Position numbers and translations under genes: made by a program. The notes beneath the pieces are model-generated. The model was given only the letters and a program-made list of their open reading frames with translations. It had not been told where the DNA came from and ran no database searches. Shown here in pieces: positions 27,201 to 36,355 of a stretch of 64,000 bases of DNA. Position 1 is the stretch's first letter. Each line of letters begins with the position of its first letter. Source of the DNA: JACKII01 sp965202745 (GTDB lineage: Bacteria; Pseudomonadota; Alphaproteobacteria; Bin95); contig CBDBCB010000019.1 in NCBI GenBank assembly GCA_965202745.1, positions 186,001 through 250,000 of the forward strand. Direction: 5' to 3'.

Positions 27201-28148
27201 AGCGGGCGGGTTACCGGCTTTGAGATCATGCCGGCCAGCGTGCTCGGCCGTCCGCGGGTGGATGTGACCCTGCGGGTCTCCGGCTTTTTCCGCGACGCTT
27301 TCCCGGCTCAGATTGATCTATTCGACAGTGCGGTCCGCGCCGTCGCCGACCTGGATGAACCGCCGGAGGTCAATCCATTGGCCGCCGCCGCCCGGGCCGA
27401 AACCTCGCCAGAAGACGCGCAGGCGTGGCGACAGGCGACCTACCGCGTTTTTGGCTCCAAGCCGGGGGCTTATGGCGCAGGTCTGCAAAGCCTAATCGAT
27501 TCAAGCGGCTGGAACTCGGCGGAGGACTTGGCCCGCGCCTATACCGTCTGGAGCGGCTATGCCTATGGAGCAGGCGCAGAGGGCAAACCCGCGCATACCG
27601 CCTTCGCCCGCAGGCTGGGCAAGGTGCAGGCGGTGCTGCACAACCAGGACAACCGCGAGCACGACCTGCTCGACTCCGACGACTATTACCAGTTCGAGGG
27701 GGGGCTTGCCGCCGCGGTTCAGCAGCAATCCGGGCAGATGCCGCCCGTCTACCACAACGACCATTCCCGCCCCGAAAAGCCCGCCATCCGGCGGCTGGAG
27801 GAGGAAATCGGCCGGATCGTCCGCGCCCGCGCCGCCAATCCCAAGTGGATCGCAGGCTGCCAGCGCCATGGTTACAAGGGCGCTTTTGAGCAGGCGGCGA
27901 CTCTGGACTACCTCTTCGCCTTCAGCGCTACCACCGGCGCGGTCTTGCCTCAGCATTTCGAAGCAGTGTTCGATGCCTATCTGGCCGATGAGCAGAACCG
28001 CGCCTTCTTGGCGGAGGCCAACCCGGCGGCGCTCGGAGAAATGGCGGACCGTTTTCGGGAGGCGCTGGATCGCGGGCTCTGGCAAAGCGGGCGCAACGAC
28101 CTTTATGATCGGCTGGAGGCATACGCGCAGGAGGCTAAGCGCCCATGA
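24243..28148 (+). CDS. cobN: cobaltochelatase subunit CobN
   Basis: A 1301-residue large subunit of the ATP-dependent aerobic cobalt chelatase, which inserts Co2+ into hydrogenobyrinic acid a,c-diamide. Family blocks include VHVGKHGNMEWLPGKALSLS (about residue 585), YPFIVNDPGEGSQAKRRSQAVIIDHLTPP, DYPRTLALSAWGTANMRTGGDD and the C-terminal NPKWIAGCQRHGYKGAFEQAATLDYLF. The length is slightly above the usual ~1250. The GTG start directly abuts the cobW stop and the 3' end overlaps cobO by four bases. The partner subunits CobS and CobT are not in this window. Confidence 0.95.
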   Translation: MHLLAATPGQIDTGEEALDLGQSPGDILVLSAADTEIAGLAAATARWGAGKPSIRLANYLKLAHPMSIDVYVERMIAAAKLVVVRLLGGEAYWQYGVEQIALAAAEASVPVAFLPGDEQPDDGLARRCTVDAETGHKLWRYLAEGGPDNLDAFLAYAASQVLDLPSDVPKPRPVLRGGIYDAESLTDWRAAQPDGPVAAVIFYRALYQAGTLAPIDAICTALNARGIAALPLYVASLKDPVAADTVARLTQEAGCGVVLNCTGFAVSAPGAARAETPFGGLDCPVLQVVLASNTEAVWCDGTSGLGARDIAMQVALPEVDGRILSRAVAFKSAARFDQATKCDVVEHAPVADRVAFVADLAANWLRLRSARVADRRVALVLANYPTKDGRLGNGVGLDTPAATMEILRALASAGYSMASHLETPGAFSAPRDLQVTTEKYAEPRNDEGASRLSVGHPPATVSTSASLMALLTEGPTNAAPLRGSMESWPLAEYGSWFKTLPNTVQQAVVERWGPPEQDPSFANQAFTLPVHRFGNVIVAIQPARGYQIDPAESYHDPALVPPHGYLAFYGWLRAGFDAHAVVHVGKHGNMEWLPGKALSLSAECFPEAAFGPMPHLYPFIVNDPGEGSQAKRRSQAVIIDHLTPPLARAEAYGPYAALETLVDEYYEAAGVDPRRLALLRSQILSEVENLGLARECGIAEEEPDDTALGKLDAYLCELKEWQIRDGLHVFGVSPEGEQRASLLVALTRLDRGRKAGDRSLLRALAKDLGLEGFDPLNCDFAAIAPEPPASPGGADGDATEAPNELISEGDPLQPFGLSGLVQRGKWRTNGDALEALEILALDLLAGRCEAPPEWTHTQAVLIEITGAIAPNVDASGANELTALLSGLDGRFVLPGPSGAPSRGRPDVLPTGRNFYSVDSRAVPTPAAWTLGWKSASLLIERYVQDHGDYPRTLALSAWGTANMRTGGDDIAQALALLGVQPTWATGSGRVTGFEIMPASVLGRPRVDVTLRVSGFFRDAFPAQIDLFDSAVRAVADLDEPPEVNPLAAAARAETSPEDAQAWRQATYRVFGSKPGAYGAGLQSLIDSSGWNSAEDLARAYTVWSGYAYGAGAEGKPAHTAFARRLGKVQAVLHNQDNREHDLLDSDDYYQFEGGLAAAVQQQSGQMPPVYHNDHSRPEKPAIRRLEEEIGRIVRARAANPKWIAGCQRHGYKGAFEQAATLDYLFAFSATTGAVLPQHFEAVFDAYLADEQNRAFLAEANPAALGEMADRFREALDRGLWQSGRNDLYDRLEAYAQEAKRP

Positions 28149-28768
28149 AAACCGACGGCATGACCGAGGAAGAGATCAACGCCCGCCACGCCGAGAAAAT
28201 GGCGAAGAAGAAGGCGGTGCGGGACAAAATCATAGCGACCAAGACCATCGAGAAGGGCCTGCTGATCGTCCACACCGGTAAGGGCAAAGGCAAGTCCACC
28301 GCGGCCTTCGGCATGGTCTGCCGCGCCATCGGCCATGGCCACAAGGTCGGCGTGGTGCAGTTCGTCAAGGGAAAGTGGCAGACCGGCGAGCGTGTCGTGC
28401 TGGAGGCCTTTCCGGACCAAGTCACCATCCGCTCCATGGGTGAGGGCTTTACCTGGGAAACCCAAGACCGCCAGCGCGATATCGCGGCAGCCCGTGGCGC
28501 CTGGGAACACGCCAAGAACCTGATCGCCGATCCTGAGATCAAGATGGTGCTGTTGGACGAACTCAACATCGTGCTGCGCTACGACTACCTGCCGATTGCG
28601 GAAGTGATAGAGGTGCTGACGAACAAGCCTGAAGACACGCACGTGATCGTCACCGGCCGCAATGCCAAGGACGAGTTGATCGAAGCAGCCGATCTGGTGA
28701 CCGAGATGACCCAGGTAAAGCATCCCTTCCGCGCCGGCGTGAAGGCGCAGGCGGGTATCGAGTTTTAA
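28145..28768 (+). CDS. cobO: cob(I)yrinic acid a,c-diamide adenosyltransferase
   Basis: A 207-residue CobA/CobO-type adenosyltransferase, which transfers the adenosyl group of ATP to Co(I) corrinoid. The P-loop is HTGKGKGKSTAAFG (about residues 42-55). VVQFVKGKWQTGE and VLLDELNIVLRYDYLP (Walker B) follow, then VIVTGRNAKDELIEAADLVTEM. All are standard. Translationally coupled to cobN through an ATGA overlap. Confidence 0.94.
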   Translation: MKTDGMTEEEINARHAEKMAKKKAVRDKIIATKTIEKGLLIVHTGKGKGKSTAAFGMVCRAIGHGHKVGVVQFVKGKWQTGERVVLEAFPDQVTIRSMGEGFTWETQDRQRDIAAARGAWEHAKNLIADPEIKMVLLDELNIVLRYDYLPIAEVIEVLTNKPEDTHVIVTGRNAKDELIEAADLVTEMTQVKHPFRAGVKAQAGIEF

Positions 28769-28783
28769 GCTGGAGCGAATGCC

Positions 28784-29395
28784 ATGATCTTCTACACTGA
28801 CGCTTCCACGCCGTTCGGACGCAAGAGCCTGCTCGCCGCGCTGGAGCGGGGCATACCGATCCAGGAAGAGTTCGTCAGCCTTTCCAACCCCGGTCCCTTT
28901 GCTGAGGTCAATCCGCTGGTACAAATCCCGGCGCTGAAAGCTGCCGATGGCCAGGTCGGTTTCGACAGCGATGTGATCTTCCAGTATCTGGATACCTGTC
29001 ACAAAGACCCGCCCCTGATCCCCGAAGACGGCAAGTTCGCCCGCATGACCCGCATTCATTTAGCGAACGGCGTGATCGAGGCGACACTCTACCGGCGGAT
29101 GGAGACCGTCCGCCCGGAGGGGGAGAAGAGTCCCGGCTTCATTCAGCACCTGGAAGCGAGGATCGCCCGTGGCCTCGCCCGGCTGGAGGATCATTGTGGC
29201 GAACCCCATGACGGCCCGCTGGATGCGGAGGACATCACCCGGCTCTGTGCGCTGGACTATGTGGATTTCCGCCACCCGCACGATTGGCGGACGGCGCATC
29301 CGCGGTTGGCTGCCTGGCAAACCATCGTGAGCCAGCGCGGTACGGCAGAAGTATCCAAGCCTGGCCGCGCGGACCCGGTCGCCTCCCCGCTCTAG
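28784..29395 (+). CDS. glutathione S-transferase family protein
   Basis: A 203-residue thioredoxin-fold plus helical-domain GST. The N-terminal YTDASTPFGRKSLLAALERG supplies the candidate catalytic Ser/Thr near residues 7-9. VNPLVQIPALKAADGQVGFDSDVIFQYLD is the typical glutathione-binding cis-Pro and DS region. The substrate is unknown. It lies inside the cob cluster with short gaps to cobO (15 bases) and cobQ (23 bases), so it is co-transcribed, but no GST step of B12 synthesis is known; perhaps a passenger or a redox accessory. Confidence 0.85.
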   Translation: MIFYTDASTPFGRKSLLAALERGIPIQEEFVSLSNPGPFAEVNPLVQIPALKAADGQVGFDSDVIFQYLDTCHKDPPLIPEDGKFARMTRIHLANGVIEATLYRRMETVRPEGEKSPGFIQHLEARIARGLARLEDHCGEPHDGPLDAEDITRLCALDYVDFRHPHDWRTAHPRLAAWQTIVSQRGTAEVSKPGRADPVASPL

Positions 29396-29418
29396 GCATC
29401 GGTCAAAGCGCTGCACCG

Positions 29419-30882
29419 ATGACGACGCCCGCTATCATGATCCAGGGGACAGGCTCCCACGTTGGCAAGTCTCTGCTTGTGGCGGGGCTCTGCCGGTATT
29501 TCACCAGCCAAGGCCTAAAAGTGGCACCGTTCAAGCCGCAGAATATGTCCAACAATGCCGCTGTCGCAGATGGTGGTGGGGACGTGGGCGGTGAAATCGG
29601 GCGGGCGCAGGCATTGCAGGCCAGAGCGAGTGGCTTGCAGCCTCACACCGACATGAATCCCATCCTTTTGAAGCCCGAAAGCGAGCGCGGAGCACAGGTG
29701 ATCGTGCAGGGCCAGCGCTGGGGGAGGCTCTCCGCGCGGGAGTGGGGCCGCCACAAGGTAGAGTTCCTGCCAAAGGTGCTGGAGAGCTTCGAGCGGCTCT
29801 CTGCGGGTGCCGATCTGGTGATTGTGGAGGGGGCAGGATCGCCTGCCGAGGTGAACCTGCGAGCGGGCGACATCGCCAATATGGGCTTTGCGGAGACAGC
29901 GGACGTGCCAGTCGTGCTGGCGGGCGACATCGACCGCGGCGGCGTTATCGCCCAACTGGTCGGCGCCCATGCTGTGCTGGCACCGGACGAGCGCGCCCGG
30001 ATTAAAGGCTTCCTGGTCAACAAGTTCCGGGGCGACCCTACTCTGTTCAATGAGGGCATGAAGATCATTGCCGAACGGACCGGGTGGCAACCGCTGGGCC
30101 TCGTGCCGTATTTCGGGGATGCGCGCAGGTTACCCGCTGAGGACGTAATGGACCTAGCCAGCGCCGAGAAGCCCGGCACACGGGTCAAGATCGCCGTGCC
30201 CCGCCTGCCCCGCATTGCCAATTTCGACGACCTGGACCCGCTGGCACAGGAGCCGGATGTTTCGTTGGTGCTCGTCGAAGCGGGCGAGCCGCTGCCGGGC
30301 GATGCGGATATGGTGATCCTGACCGGCTCCAAAAGCACGATATCGGATCTGGCAGCCTTCTGCGACCAAGGCTGGGACATTGACCTGGCCGCGCATGTTC
30401 GGCGGGGCGGCAGGGTTATCGGGCTTTGCGGCGGCTATCAGATGCTGGGGCGGACCATCGCTGACCCGGCGGGAATCGAAGGCACAGCAACCACCGTGCC
30501 GGGCCTGGGACTTCTGGATATCAAGACGGTGCTGCACCCGGAAAAGACCGTACGCAGAGTGACCGGGCGCCACCTCGCCAGTGGCGAACCGGTGACGGGA
30601 TATGAAATTCATCTGGGCGAGACCAGCGGGCCGGGCACCGGCAAGCCATGGCTGGAAATCGGCGGCGAGCCAGCCGGTTCGGTAGCTGCGAACGGCCTGG
30701 TTTCCGGTGCCTATGTGCATGGCTTGTTCGCTGCCGACGGCTTCAGACAAGCTCTCCTCCGCAGCCCTTCCGCAGACCTACGCTACGACGTGGAGGTCGA
30801 GGCGGCGCTAGACCGCCTTGCCAAGCACCTCGCAGCGCATATTGATACAACCCTGCTGCTGCAGATCGCACAGACACGGTAG
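29419..30882 (+). CDS. cobQ: cobyric acid synthase
   Basis: A 487-residue glutamine-dependent amidotransferase that amidates adenosylcobyrinic diamide at positions b, d, e and g. The N-terminal ATPase-like domain carries IQGTGSHVGKSLLVAGL and FKPQNMSNNAAV. The C-terminal class I-type glutaminase domain has the nucleophile Cys in GLCGGYQMLG (about residue 340) and the catalytic His in YVHGLF (about residue 435). The start ATG at 29419 matches family starts; the longer upstream reading is a shadow of the GST gene. Confidence 0.95.
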   Translation: MTTPAIMIQGTGSHVGKSLLVAGLCRYFTSQGLKVAPFKPQNMSNNAAVADGGGDVGGEIGRAQALQARASGLQPHTDMNPILLKPESERGAQVIVQGQRWGRLSAREWGRHKVEFLPKVLESFERLSAGADLVIVEGAGSPAEVNLRAGDIANMGFAETADVPVVLAGDIDRGGVIAQLVGAHAVLAPDERARIKGFLVNKFRGDPTLFNEGMKIIAERTGWQPLGLVPYFGDARRLPAEDVMDLASAEKPGTRVKIAVPRLPRIANFDDLDPLAQEPDVSLVLVEAGEPLPGDADMVILTGSKSTISDLAAFCDQGWDIDLAAHVRRGGRVIGLCGGYQMLGRTIADPAGIEGTATTVPGLGLLDIKTVLHPEKTVRRVTGRHLASGEPVTGYEIHLGETSGPGTGKPWLEIGGEPAGSVAANGLVSGAYVHGLFAADGFRQALLRSPSADLRYDVEVEAALDRLAKHLAAHIDTTLLLQIAQTR

Positions 30883-30909
30883 AGACAGCCAGTAGAGCAA
30901 AGGTAAAAG

Positions 30910-31722
30910 GTGCGAATGCGCTGGACGGCAGCGTTACTAGGATTGTTGTTGTTGGCCGCTGGAACTGTCGTTTCCAGCGCCGCAGATGCCGACCGTCTGG
31001 AATGGACCGTCCGCTACAACAACCGCAACATCCGGGTGTATGTCTTCACCCCGCCGGGCAAGGCCGGTCCCTGGCCCCTGGTTCTAGTGCTGCATGGCGC
31101 GAGCGGGATAGGCCGTGGCCATATGATCTGGCCGCTGGCTCAGGAAATCGCCAAACACGGCGTGGCGGCCGCGGTAGTTCATTACTATGATGGCCTGCCA
31201 CCACGCACCAAACGCAAGCAATCGGTGCACCTGTTTGCCGAGCGGGAGAAAATCCTGGACCGGGTGATCGGCAATCTGCTCAGCCGCAAACAGGTGAAAG
31301 GCAAACTGCTCGGTGTCGTTGGCTATTCACTGGGTGGTTTCCACGCCATCGGACTGGCCGCGACCGATCGGCGGATCGCAGCGTCAGTATCCCTAGCCGG
31401 CGGTTTGTCGGGCCACATTCCGGCAATAGCCGCCAATCAGGCCGCGCCGCTGATGCTGATCCACGGTACACGGGACAGGATTGTCCCCTATCGCCGGTCG
31501 CTGATCGCGCGCGCTGCGTGGCGTCAGGCTGGACAGCCCGCAACGCTTGTGCAGCTTCGCAATGTCGGCCATGTCCCCTATGGTGCAAGCCGCGCGCAGG
31601 CGTTCGCAGCAGCAGCGGACTTTGCCTCAGAAAAACTTCTGGGATCGCTGCGTACCCCGATCCCCAGGCCTCGCCTGCGGATAACAGCACCTGACTCCCT
31701 CCTGCCCCGTGCCCGGCCGTAA
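30910..31722 (+). CDS. secreted dienelactone hydrolase-type alpha/beta hydrolase
   Basis: A 270-residue alpha/beta hydrolase with a signal peptide: basic MRMRW, a leucine-rich core, and a cleavage-like SSAADA (about residues 20-26). The nucleophile elbow is VGYSLGGFHA (Ser about 145). HGTRDRIVPY gives the acid loop and the HVPYG His is the third member of the triad. It resembles dienelactone-hydrolase family proteins, but the substrate is not known. Starts at GTG 30910 or ATG 30916. It follows cobQ after 27 bases and may ride on the cob transcript. Confidence 0.8.
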   Translation: MRMRWTAALLGLLLLAAGTVVSSAADADRLEWTVRYNNRNIRVYVFTPPGKAGPWPLVLVLHGASGIGRGHMIWPLAQEIAKHGVAAAVVHYYDGLPPRTKRKQSVHLFAEREKILDRVIGNLLSRKQVKGKLLGVVGYSLGGFHAIGLAATDRRIAASVSLAGGLSGHIPAIAANQAAPLMLIHGTRDRIVPYRRSLIARAAWRQAGQPATLVQLRNVGHVPYGASRAQAFAAAADFASEKLLGSLRTPIPRPRLRITAPDSLLPRARP

Positions 31723-31838
31723 CCGGCTAGCGGCCGGCAATCAACTATGGCCCGCACTCGCATGAATTTTCATCGACTGATCTGCCAGAGCCTGTCATCA
31801 TCGCCCCCGACCCAAACCTTTGCCGCTGGAGAACTGCA

Positions 31839-32466
31839 ATGCTGATGAGCGCCACCGCACGGATAATCGCGATAGCAGCGATCTGCCTGGCCACCGCAGG
31901 CTCAGGCTGGGCTGAAATGCTGAAAGGTGCCGCAGCCGATGCGGAAGCCAACGCAGCAGCGGCGCACCTGGGCCAGGTGGCGACCCTGACCGCCGACTTC
32001 GACATGGTGACACCGGGCGGTATCAACAAAGGCAAGATATACGTCGATCGGCAACGGGAGGCCATCCGTGTACAGTTCGCGCCGCCGATGAGCCATTTGG
32101 TACTGGTGAACGGTCCTTTGACCCAATTCTACGGCGGTGATGGCACGCGGATACAAACCGCAACATCCGGTACGCCATTTACCTTTCTGATTAACCCATC
32201 CCAAGCGCTGCGCGATAGCGTTGATGTTCTGCAGGTTACAGAAGCAGGGAGAGAACCTGATGGTTGCCGTGGCTGAGCGGGGCAAAAAGGCTGCCGGGCA
32301 AATTATCCTGCAATTCAAGGGCCAGGCCGCGTGGCGCCTGGTCGAATGGGGCGTGTTCGACCGGAATGGCGGCTTCAGCCAGACGAAACTGCGGAATGTC
32401 CGCACCAATACAACACTGGACAGCGCCCTGTTCCGCGCGCCGGAGCAAGATCAGTCGCCGGAATAG
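31839..32466 (+). pseudogene. LolA-like outer-membrane lipoprotein carrier family protein, frameshifted
   Basis: The N-terminal frame starts MLMSATARII with a signal peptide ending SGWAE. It then has the LolA-like pattern LTADFDMVTPGGINKGKIYVDR and FLINPSQALRDSVDVLQV. The remaining strands (ERGKKAAGQIILQFKGQAAWRLVEWGVFDRNG, TKLRNVRTNTTLDSALFR) continue in another frame from about 32240 to a TAG at 32464. A one-base change near 32240-32250 would join them into about 208 residues. This is a DUF/LolA-type periplasmic protein, not necessarily the essential LolA. Real pseudogene or base-call error. Confidence 0.7.
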
Positions 32467-32526
32467 CCAACAGGCAATAGCGGCGCTAAGCTTTTGGCAA
32501 ATGAAACAGCCCTAAGGATCACGCCG

Positions 32527-33945
32527 ATGTCGCCTGAGGACCTTTGCTACCTGCCAGCGAGCGAGCTTGCGCCAATGATCCGCGCCAAGCAGGTCTCTCC
32601 CGTTGAAGTTTGCGAGACCGTGCTCGCCAGGATCGAAGCGCTGGAGCCGTCGCTTAATGCCTTCGTCGTGCTGGATGGCGACGGTGCCATGGATGCGGCC
32701 AAGGCGGTTGAAGCCAAAATCATGAAGGGGGAGGCTGTGGGGCCCTTGGCCGGGGTTACCGCCACGATCAAGGATTTGGCCCAGACCGCCGTGCTGCCGA
32801 CCCAGCGCGGCTCGCTTTCGCTTAAGGGCAATGTGCACGACACCGACACACCGTTCGTTACCCGACTGAAGGATGCGGGCGCGGTGATCCTGGGCAAGAC
32901 CACGACGTCGGAATTCGGCTGGAAGGGTGTCAGCCACTCGCCGCTTACAGGAATCACACACAATCCCTGGAAGCATGGATACAACGCCGGGGCTTCGTCT
33001 GCCGGTGCCGGAACAGGCGCAGCCGCTGGCTATGGCGCGCTGCATCATGGCTCGGATGGTGCAGGGTCTATACGGATGCCGTCGCATTTTTGTGGCGTGT
33101 TCGGCATCAAGCCAAGCTTTGGCCGGGTGCCCGCCTGGCCCACCAGCAACACGGACCAGGTGAGCCACAACGGCCCCATGACACGCACCGTCATGGACAG
33201 CGCCATGATGTTAAAGGTGATGAGCGGGCCACATCCGTGGGATCACTATACCCTGGAGGCACCGCCGGAAGACTATCCGCAGCAGCTGCGCAAAGGCGTG
33301 CGCGGCCTGCGGGTGGCCTACTCCCCGGATCTGGGTCATGCGCGGGTCGATCCGGAAGTGGCAAACCTGGTTGCAGCGGGGGTGAAAGCCTTTGAGGAGT
33401 TGGGCTGCCACGTGGAGCAAGTCAGCGACGCCGACCTCGCCTTCGCCAAAGAAGGTCCGGAGCTGATTAATTTTTTCTGGGCCGTGCATGAGACCGTCGG
33501 CTTTGCGCATCTGCTGCCGGAATGGGAAGATAAGCTCGATCCGGGCCTGGTTGCCTGCATTAAAGCTGGCGAAGGTTTCAGCGCTGTCGAGTATATGGCC
33601 ATGCGCGGGCGCAAACTCGCCTATATGGAAGCCTGGCACCGTTTCATGGACCAATATGACCTGCTGATCACGCCCGCAGTCTCGGTCGCGGCCTTTCCGG
33701 CGGACCAGCTAAACCCAGATCACTGGCCGCAGCATGAATGGAACTGGGTCCAATGGGCGGAATTCTCCTACCCATTTAACTTTTCCAACCAGCCTGCGGC
33801 GTCGATCCCCTGCGGCTTTACGGAAGCCGGGTTGCCAGTGGGTTTGCAGGCAGTCGGCAAGCGCTTCGATGACCTGAGCGTGCTCCAAGCCGCCGCTGCC
33901 TTCGAAAACGCCCGCCCCTGGGCCGACAAACGCCCGGCGCTTTAG
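32527..33945 (+). CDS. amidase signature family enzyme
   Basis: A 472-residue amidohydrolase of the amidase-signature family. The Ser-cisSer-Lys triad is seen: K in ATIKDLA (about residue 81), S in GASSAGAGTGAAAGYGALHHGSDG and S in GSIRMPSHFCGVFG (about residues 156-185). It would hydrolyse a carboxamide such as an indole- or aryl-acetamide; the specificity is unknown. The ATG at 32527, with AAGGA about 9 bases upstream, is preferred over a TTG 33 bases earlier. Neighbour phyH follows after 17 bases, so the two form an operon. Confidence 0.9.
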   Translation: MSPEDLCYLPASELAPMIRAKQVSPVEVCETVLARIEALEPSLNAFVVLDGDGAMDAAKAVEAKIMKGEAVGPLAGVTATIKDLAQTAVLPTQRGSLSLKGNVHDTDTPFVTRLKDAGAVILGKTTTSEFGWKGVSHSPLTGITHNPWKHGYNAGASSAGAGTGAAAGYGALHHGSDGAGSIRMPSHFCGVFGIKPSFGRVPAWPTSNTDQVSHNGPMTRTVMDSAMMLKVMSGPHPWDHYTLEAPPEDYPQQLRKGVRGLRVAYSPDLGHARVDPEVANLVAAGVKAFEELGCHVEQVSDADLAFAKEGPELINFFWAVHETVGFAHLLPEWEDKLDPGLVACIKAGEGFSAVEYMAMRGRKLAYMEAWHRFMDQYDLLITPAVSVAAFPADQLNPDHWPQHEWNWVQWAEFSYPFNFSNQPAASIPCGFTEAGLPVGLQAVGKRFDDLSVLQAAAAFENARPWADKRPAL

Positions 33946-33962
33946 CCAAGGAGGTCACTGCC

Positions 33963-34727
33963 ATGCTCACCGACACCCAAATTGCCGAGTACCACAACCG
34001 CAGCTATGTCATCCCGCAACAGTTCTCGCTGACCGAGGATGAACTGGCCGATCTGCGCGAGCGTCACGCCCGTCTGGTCGACAGGCACCCGGAGTTCTTC
34101 AACTATTGCAGCCACCTGCTGGCGTTCGACCTGGCTTTCCTGAACTATGCCCGGCACCCGGAAATTCTGAAGATGGTCGGGCAGGTGCTAGGACCGGACT
34201 TTGCACTGTGGAATTCCAGCTTCTTCGCCAAACCTGCCGAGGGCGGGCTGAAGACGCCGTGGCATCAGGACGGCGAATACTGGCTGATCCGGCCGCTGGC
34301 GACCTGCACTGTTTGGATAGCCATCGACGATTCAACACCGGAAAATGGCTGCCTGCGCGTCATTCCCGGCAGTCACAAGGACCAGCGGCTGCGCACCCAT
34401 CACACCTATGAGGGCAAGGACGTCACCCTGCATCAGGAGCTGAATGCCGACGAGTTCGACGAGAGCAGTGCCGCCGACATGGTGCTGAAAGCTGGCCAGG
34501 TCTCGCTGCACGATGTCTATCTGCTGCATGGGTCGGACGCGAACCACTCGGCCCAGCCGCTCCGGGGCATGACCTTGCGCTATATGCCAACCACCAGCCT
34601 GTTCGACCGCAATGAGGCAGCACGCATGCATCGCGACATGGGCATTACCGACCACAGCGACCGCACGCTCTATCTGATGGGCGGCCGCGATCTGCACGGC
34701 GGCAACGATTTTCGGATGCGGTTATAG
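33963..34727 (+). CDS. phytanoyl-CoA dioxygenase (PhyH) family protein
   Basis: A 254-residue Fe(II)/2-oxoglutarate-dependent oxygenase. The facial triad is visible: H and D in TPWHQDGEYW (about residues 100-103), and a distal H in LHDVYLLHGSDAN (about residue 187). The following Arg needed for 2-oxoglutarate binding is probably the R in LRYMPTTS. The substrate is unknown; PhyH paralogues are abundant in marine and sponge-associated bacteria. AAGGAGG stands 8 bases before the ATG. It ends convergently over the last codons of the APH/AAA remnant. Confidence 0.88.
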   Translation: MLTDTQIAEYHNRSYVIPQQFSLTEDELADLRERHARLVDRHPEFFNYCSHLLAFDLAFLNYARHPEILKMVGQVLGPDFALWNSSFFAKPAEGGLKTPWHQDGEYWLIRPLATCTVWIAIDDSTPENGCLRVIPGSHKDQRLRTHHTYEGKDVTLHQELNADEFDESSAADMVLKAGQVSLHDVYLLHGSDANHSAQPLRGMTLRYMPTTSLFDRNEAARMHRDMGITDHSDRTLYLMGGRDLHGGNDFRMRL

Positions 34728-36242
34728 GCTAAGGAGCGCGCGCGCAGCCTCTTCGACTGCCGCCGCGCCGCGCGCAGCATCCAGCCGGCTCCAGCGCATC
34801 GCGCCCAGATCATAACTGCTCTGCGCCTCTGCCACCGCCGCGCCCGCGTCGGAGGCGTCGCCGGTACGGCTGTCAGTCAACCCGCGCAACCCAGGTTTCG
34901 ACCGGAGCATCCAGCCAGATGCCCTGGAAAAGCACGCCCATCCGCGCTGCCACCGCCTCCACGGCAAAGCGCTCGGCAGGGCGGGCATAGACAGCGTCCA
35001 GCACGACCGATTGCCCCGCTGCCAGGCATTCTTCGGCCGCTTCCAGTAAATGCCGGTAGGTGCGGGCTGATTGCTCTGCGGAGTAGGCCGATGACGGCAG
35101 CTTTTCCAGGGGGCCGAGCCCCGCCAGTGCCTTGCGCGTTACGTCTGAACGCAGCCAGCGCGCGCCTGGCGCTCTGCCGGTCAAAGGCGCCAAAGCGCCA
35201 GCAAGCGTAGACTTGCCGCTGCCGGAGAGGCCGCCCACGGCCACCAGTTGCGGCGGCGCACTCTTCATGCATGCCGACGCCAAGGTCAAGTGCCCTGCAC
35301 CACCGCCATGTTTGCACCAACCTCCGCCCGGATCAGTGCCCGCAGGCTCATGAACAGCGGCAGCAGCGACAGGCCCGCTTCATCCGGCCAGCCATCGGCC
35401 AGCCGCCGGTCCAAGTAAGTATTCAGCGCCAGATTGGCGAGACCACGCAGCCCCCGCCCCTCCAAGTCCATGAGCAGGAAGGCCAGATCATAGAGCAGGT
35501 CAATTCGGGCAAACTCAAAATTGAACTCGATTGCGTCGAACAGGGTTGGTTTCCCCTGAAACAGACAAAGATTGCGCAGGTGCAAGTCGCCGTGACAGTG
35601 CCGCTCCAGCCCAGCAGCTGAGCGGCGGCGGATCGTGGCAGTGGCTTTGGTGACGAGGATGGAAAGGCTGTTTTCGACCGCATCGACCGCATCCGGCGGC
35701 AGAATTTCCGGATTCTGACGGGCCTAGCGGATAGCGCCCGCCAAGGCGGACTGCACCCTGCCGGCAGGGTCATCGCGAAAGTGCTGCTCCGCCACTTTGT
35801 GCAGCGCCGCCACTTGCTCTGCAATGGCGGTGATGTGGCTGGCTTTCAGTTCCCCCCGGTCGGCGATTTCGTCGAAGGTCGCCTCGAACCGGCCCATCAC
35901 CAGCGCGTGCTCAATCGCATCTGGCGGGCGCTCGCCGATCTGCCCGAGCCCAAGGCCGTCTGCGCCCTCCATTACCGGCGCGATGCCCAGATAAAGGTCC
36001 GGCGTAGTCCGGCGGTTGACGCGTTCCTCTTCTTCCAGCGCGGCCAGGCGCTTGGCGCAGGTGGAAAAGTCCATATAGGGAAAATTGACGGCGCGCTTGA
36101 CCTTATAGACCCGATCCCGGGTCAGAAACACCATCGCACCATGAGTATCGACCTGCACGGGCTGCTCACCGCCATGGGGGGCCGGGCTGCCAAGAAAGGC
36201 AGCGACAGCCGATTGATCCTCAACCACGAATGCGTCGCTCAT
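34722..36242 (-). pseudogene. fused aminoglycoside-phosphotransferase-like / AAA P-loop kinase gene, broken
   Basis: Homologous to the bacterial two-domain proteins with an N-terminal APH-like kinase domain and a C-terminal P-loop kinase (COG0645 type). The N-terminal part holds HGAMVFLTRDRVYKVKR. HGDLHLRNLCLF and FDAIEFNFEFARIDLLYDLAFL form the catalytic loop and metal motif. The C-terminal part holds GGLSGSGKSTLA (Walker A) and VVLDAVYARPAER. Three lesions are visible: an in-frame TAG at 35724-35726 (AIR-stop-ARQNPE), a frame change near 35288 between the domains, and a four-base TGAC tandem duplication near 34875 that shifts the tail. It encodes no complete product in this state. Confidence 0.8.
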
Positions 36243-36355
36243 CGGTTTAAAGGCCTAAAATTGAGGGGCCCGCACAGCTTGCTGGCAAAGCGGGAGCGAA
36301 CGCAACCGGGCATGGAACAACGCGGGCGGGAGTGCGTGCTGTTGAGTATCGCCCG

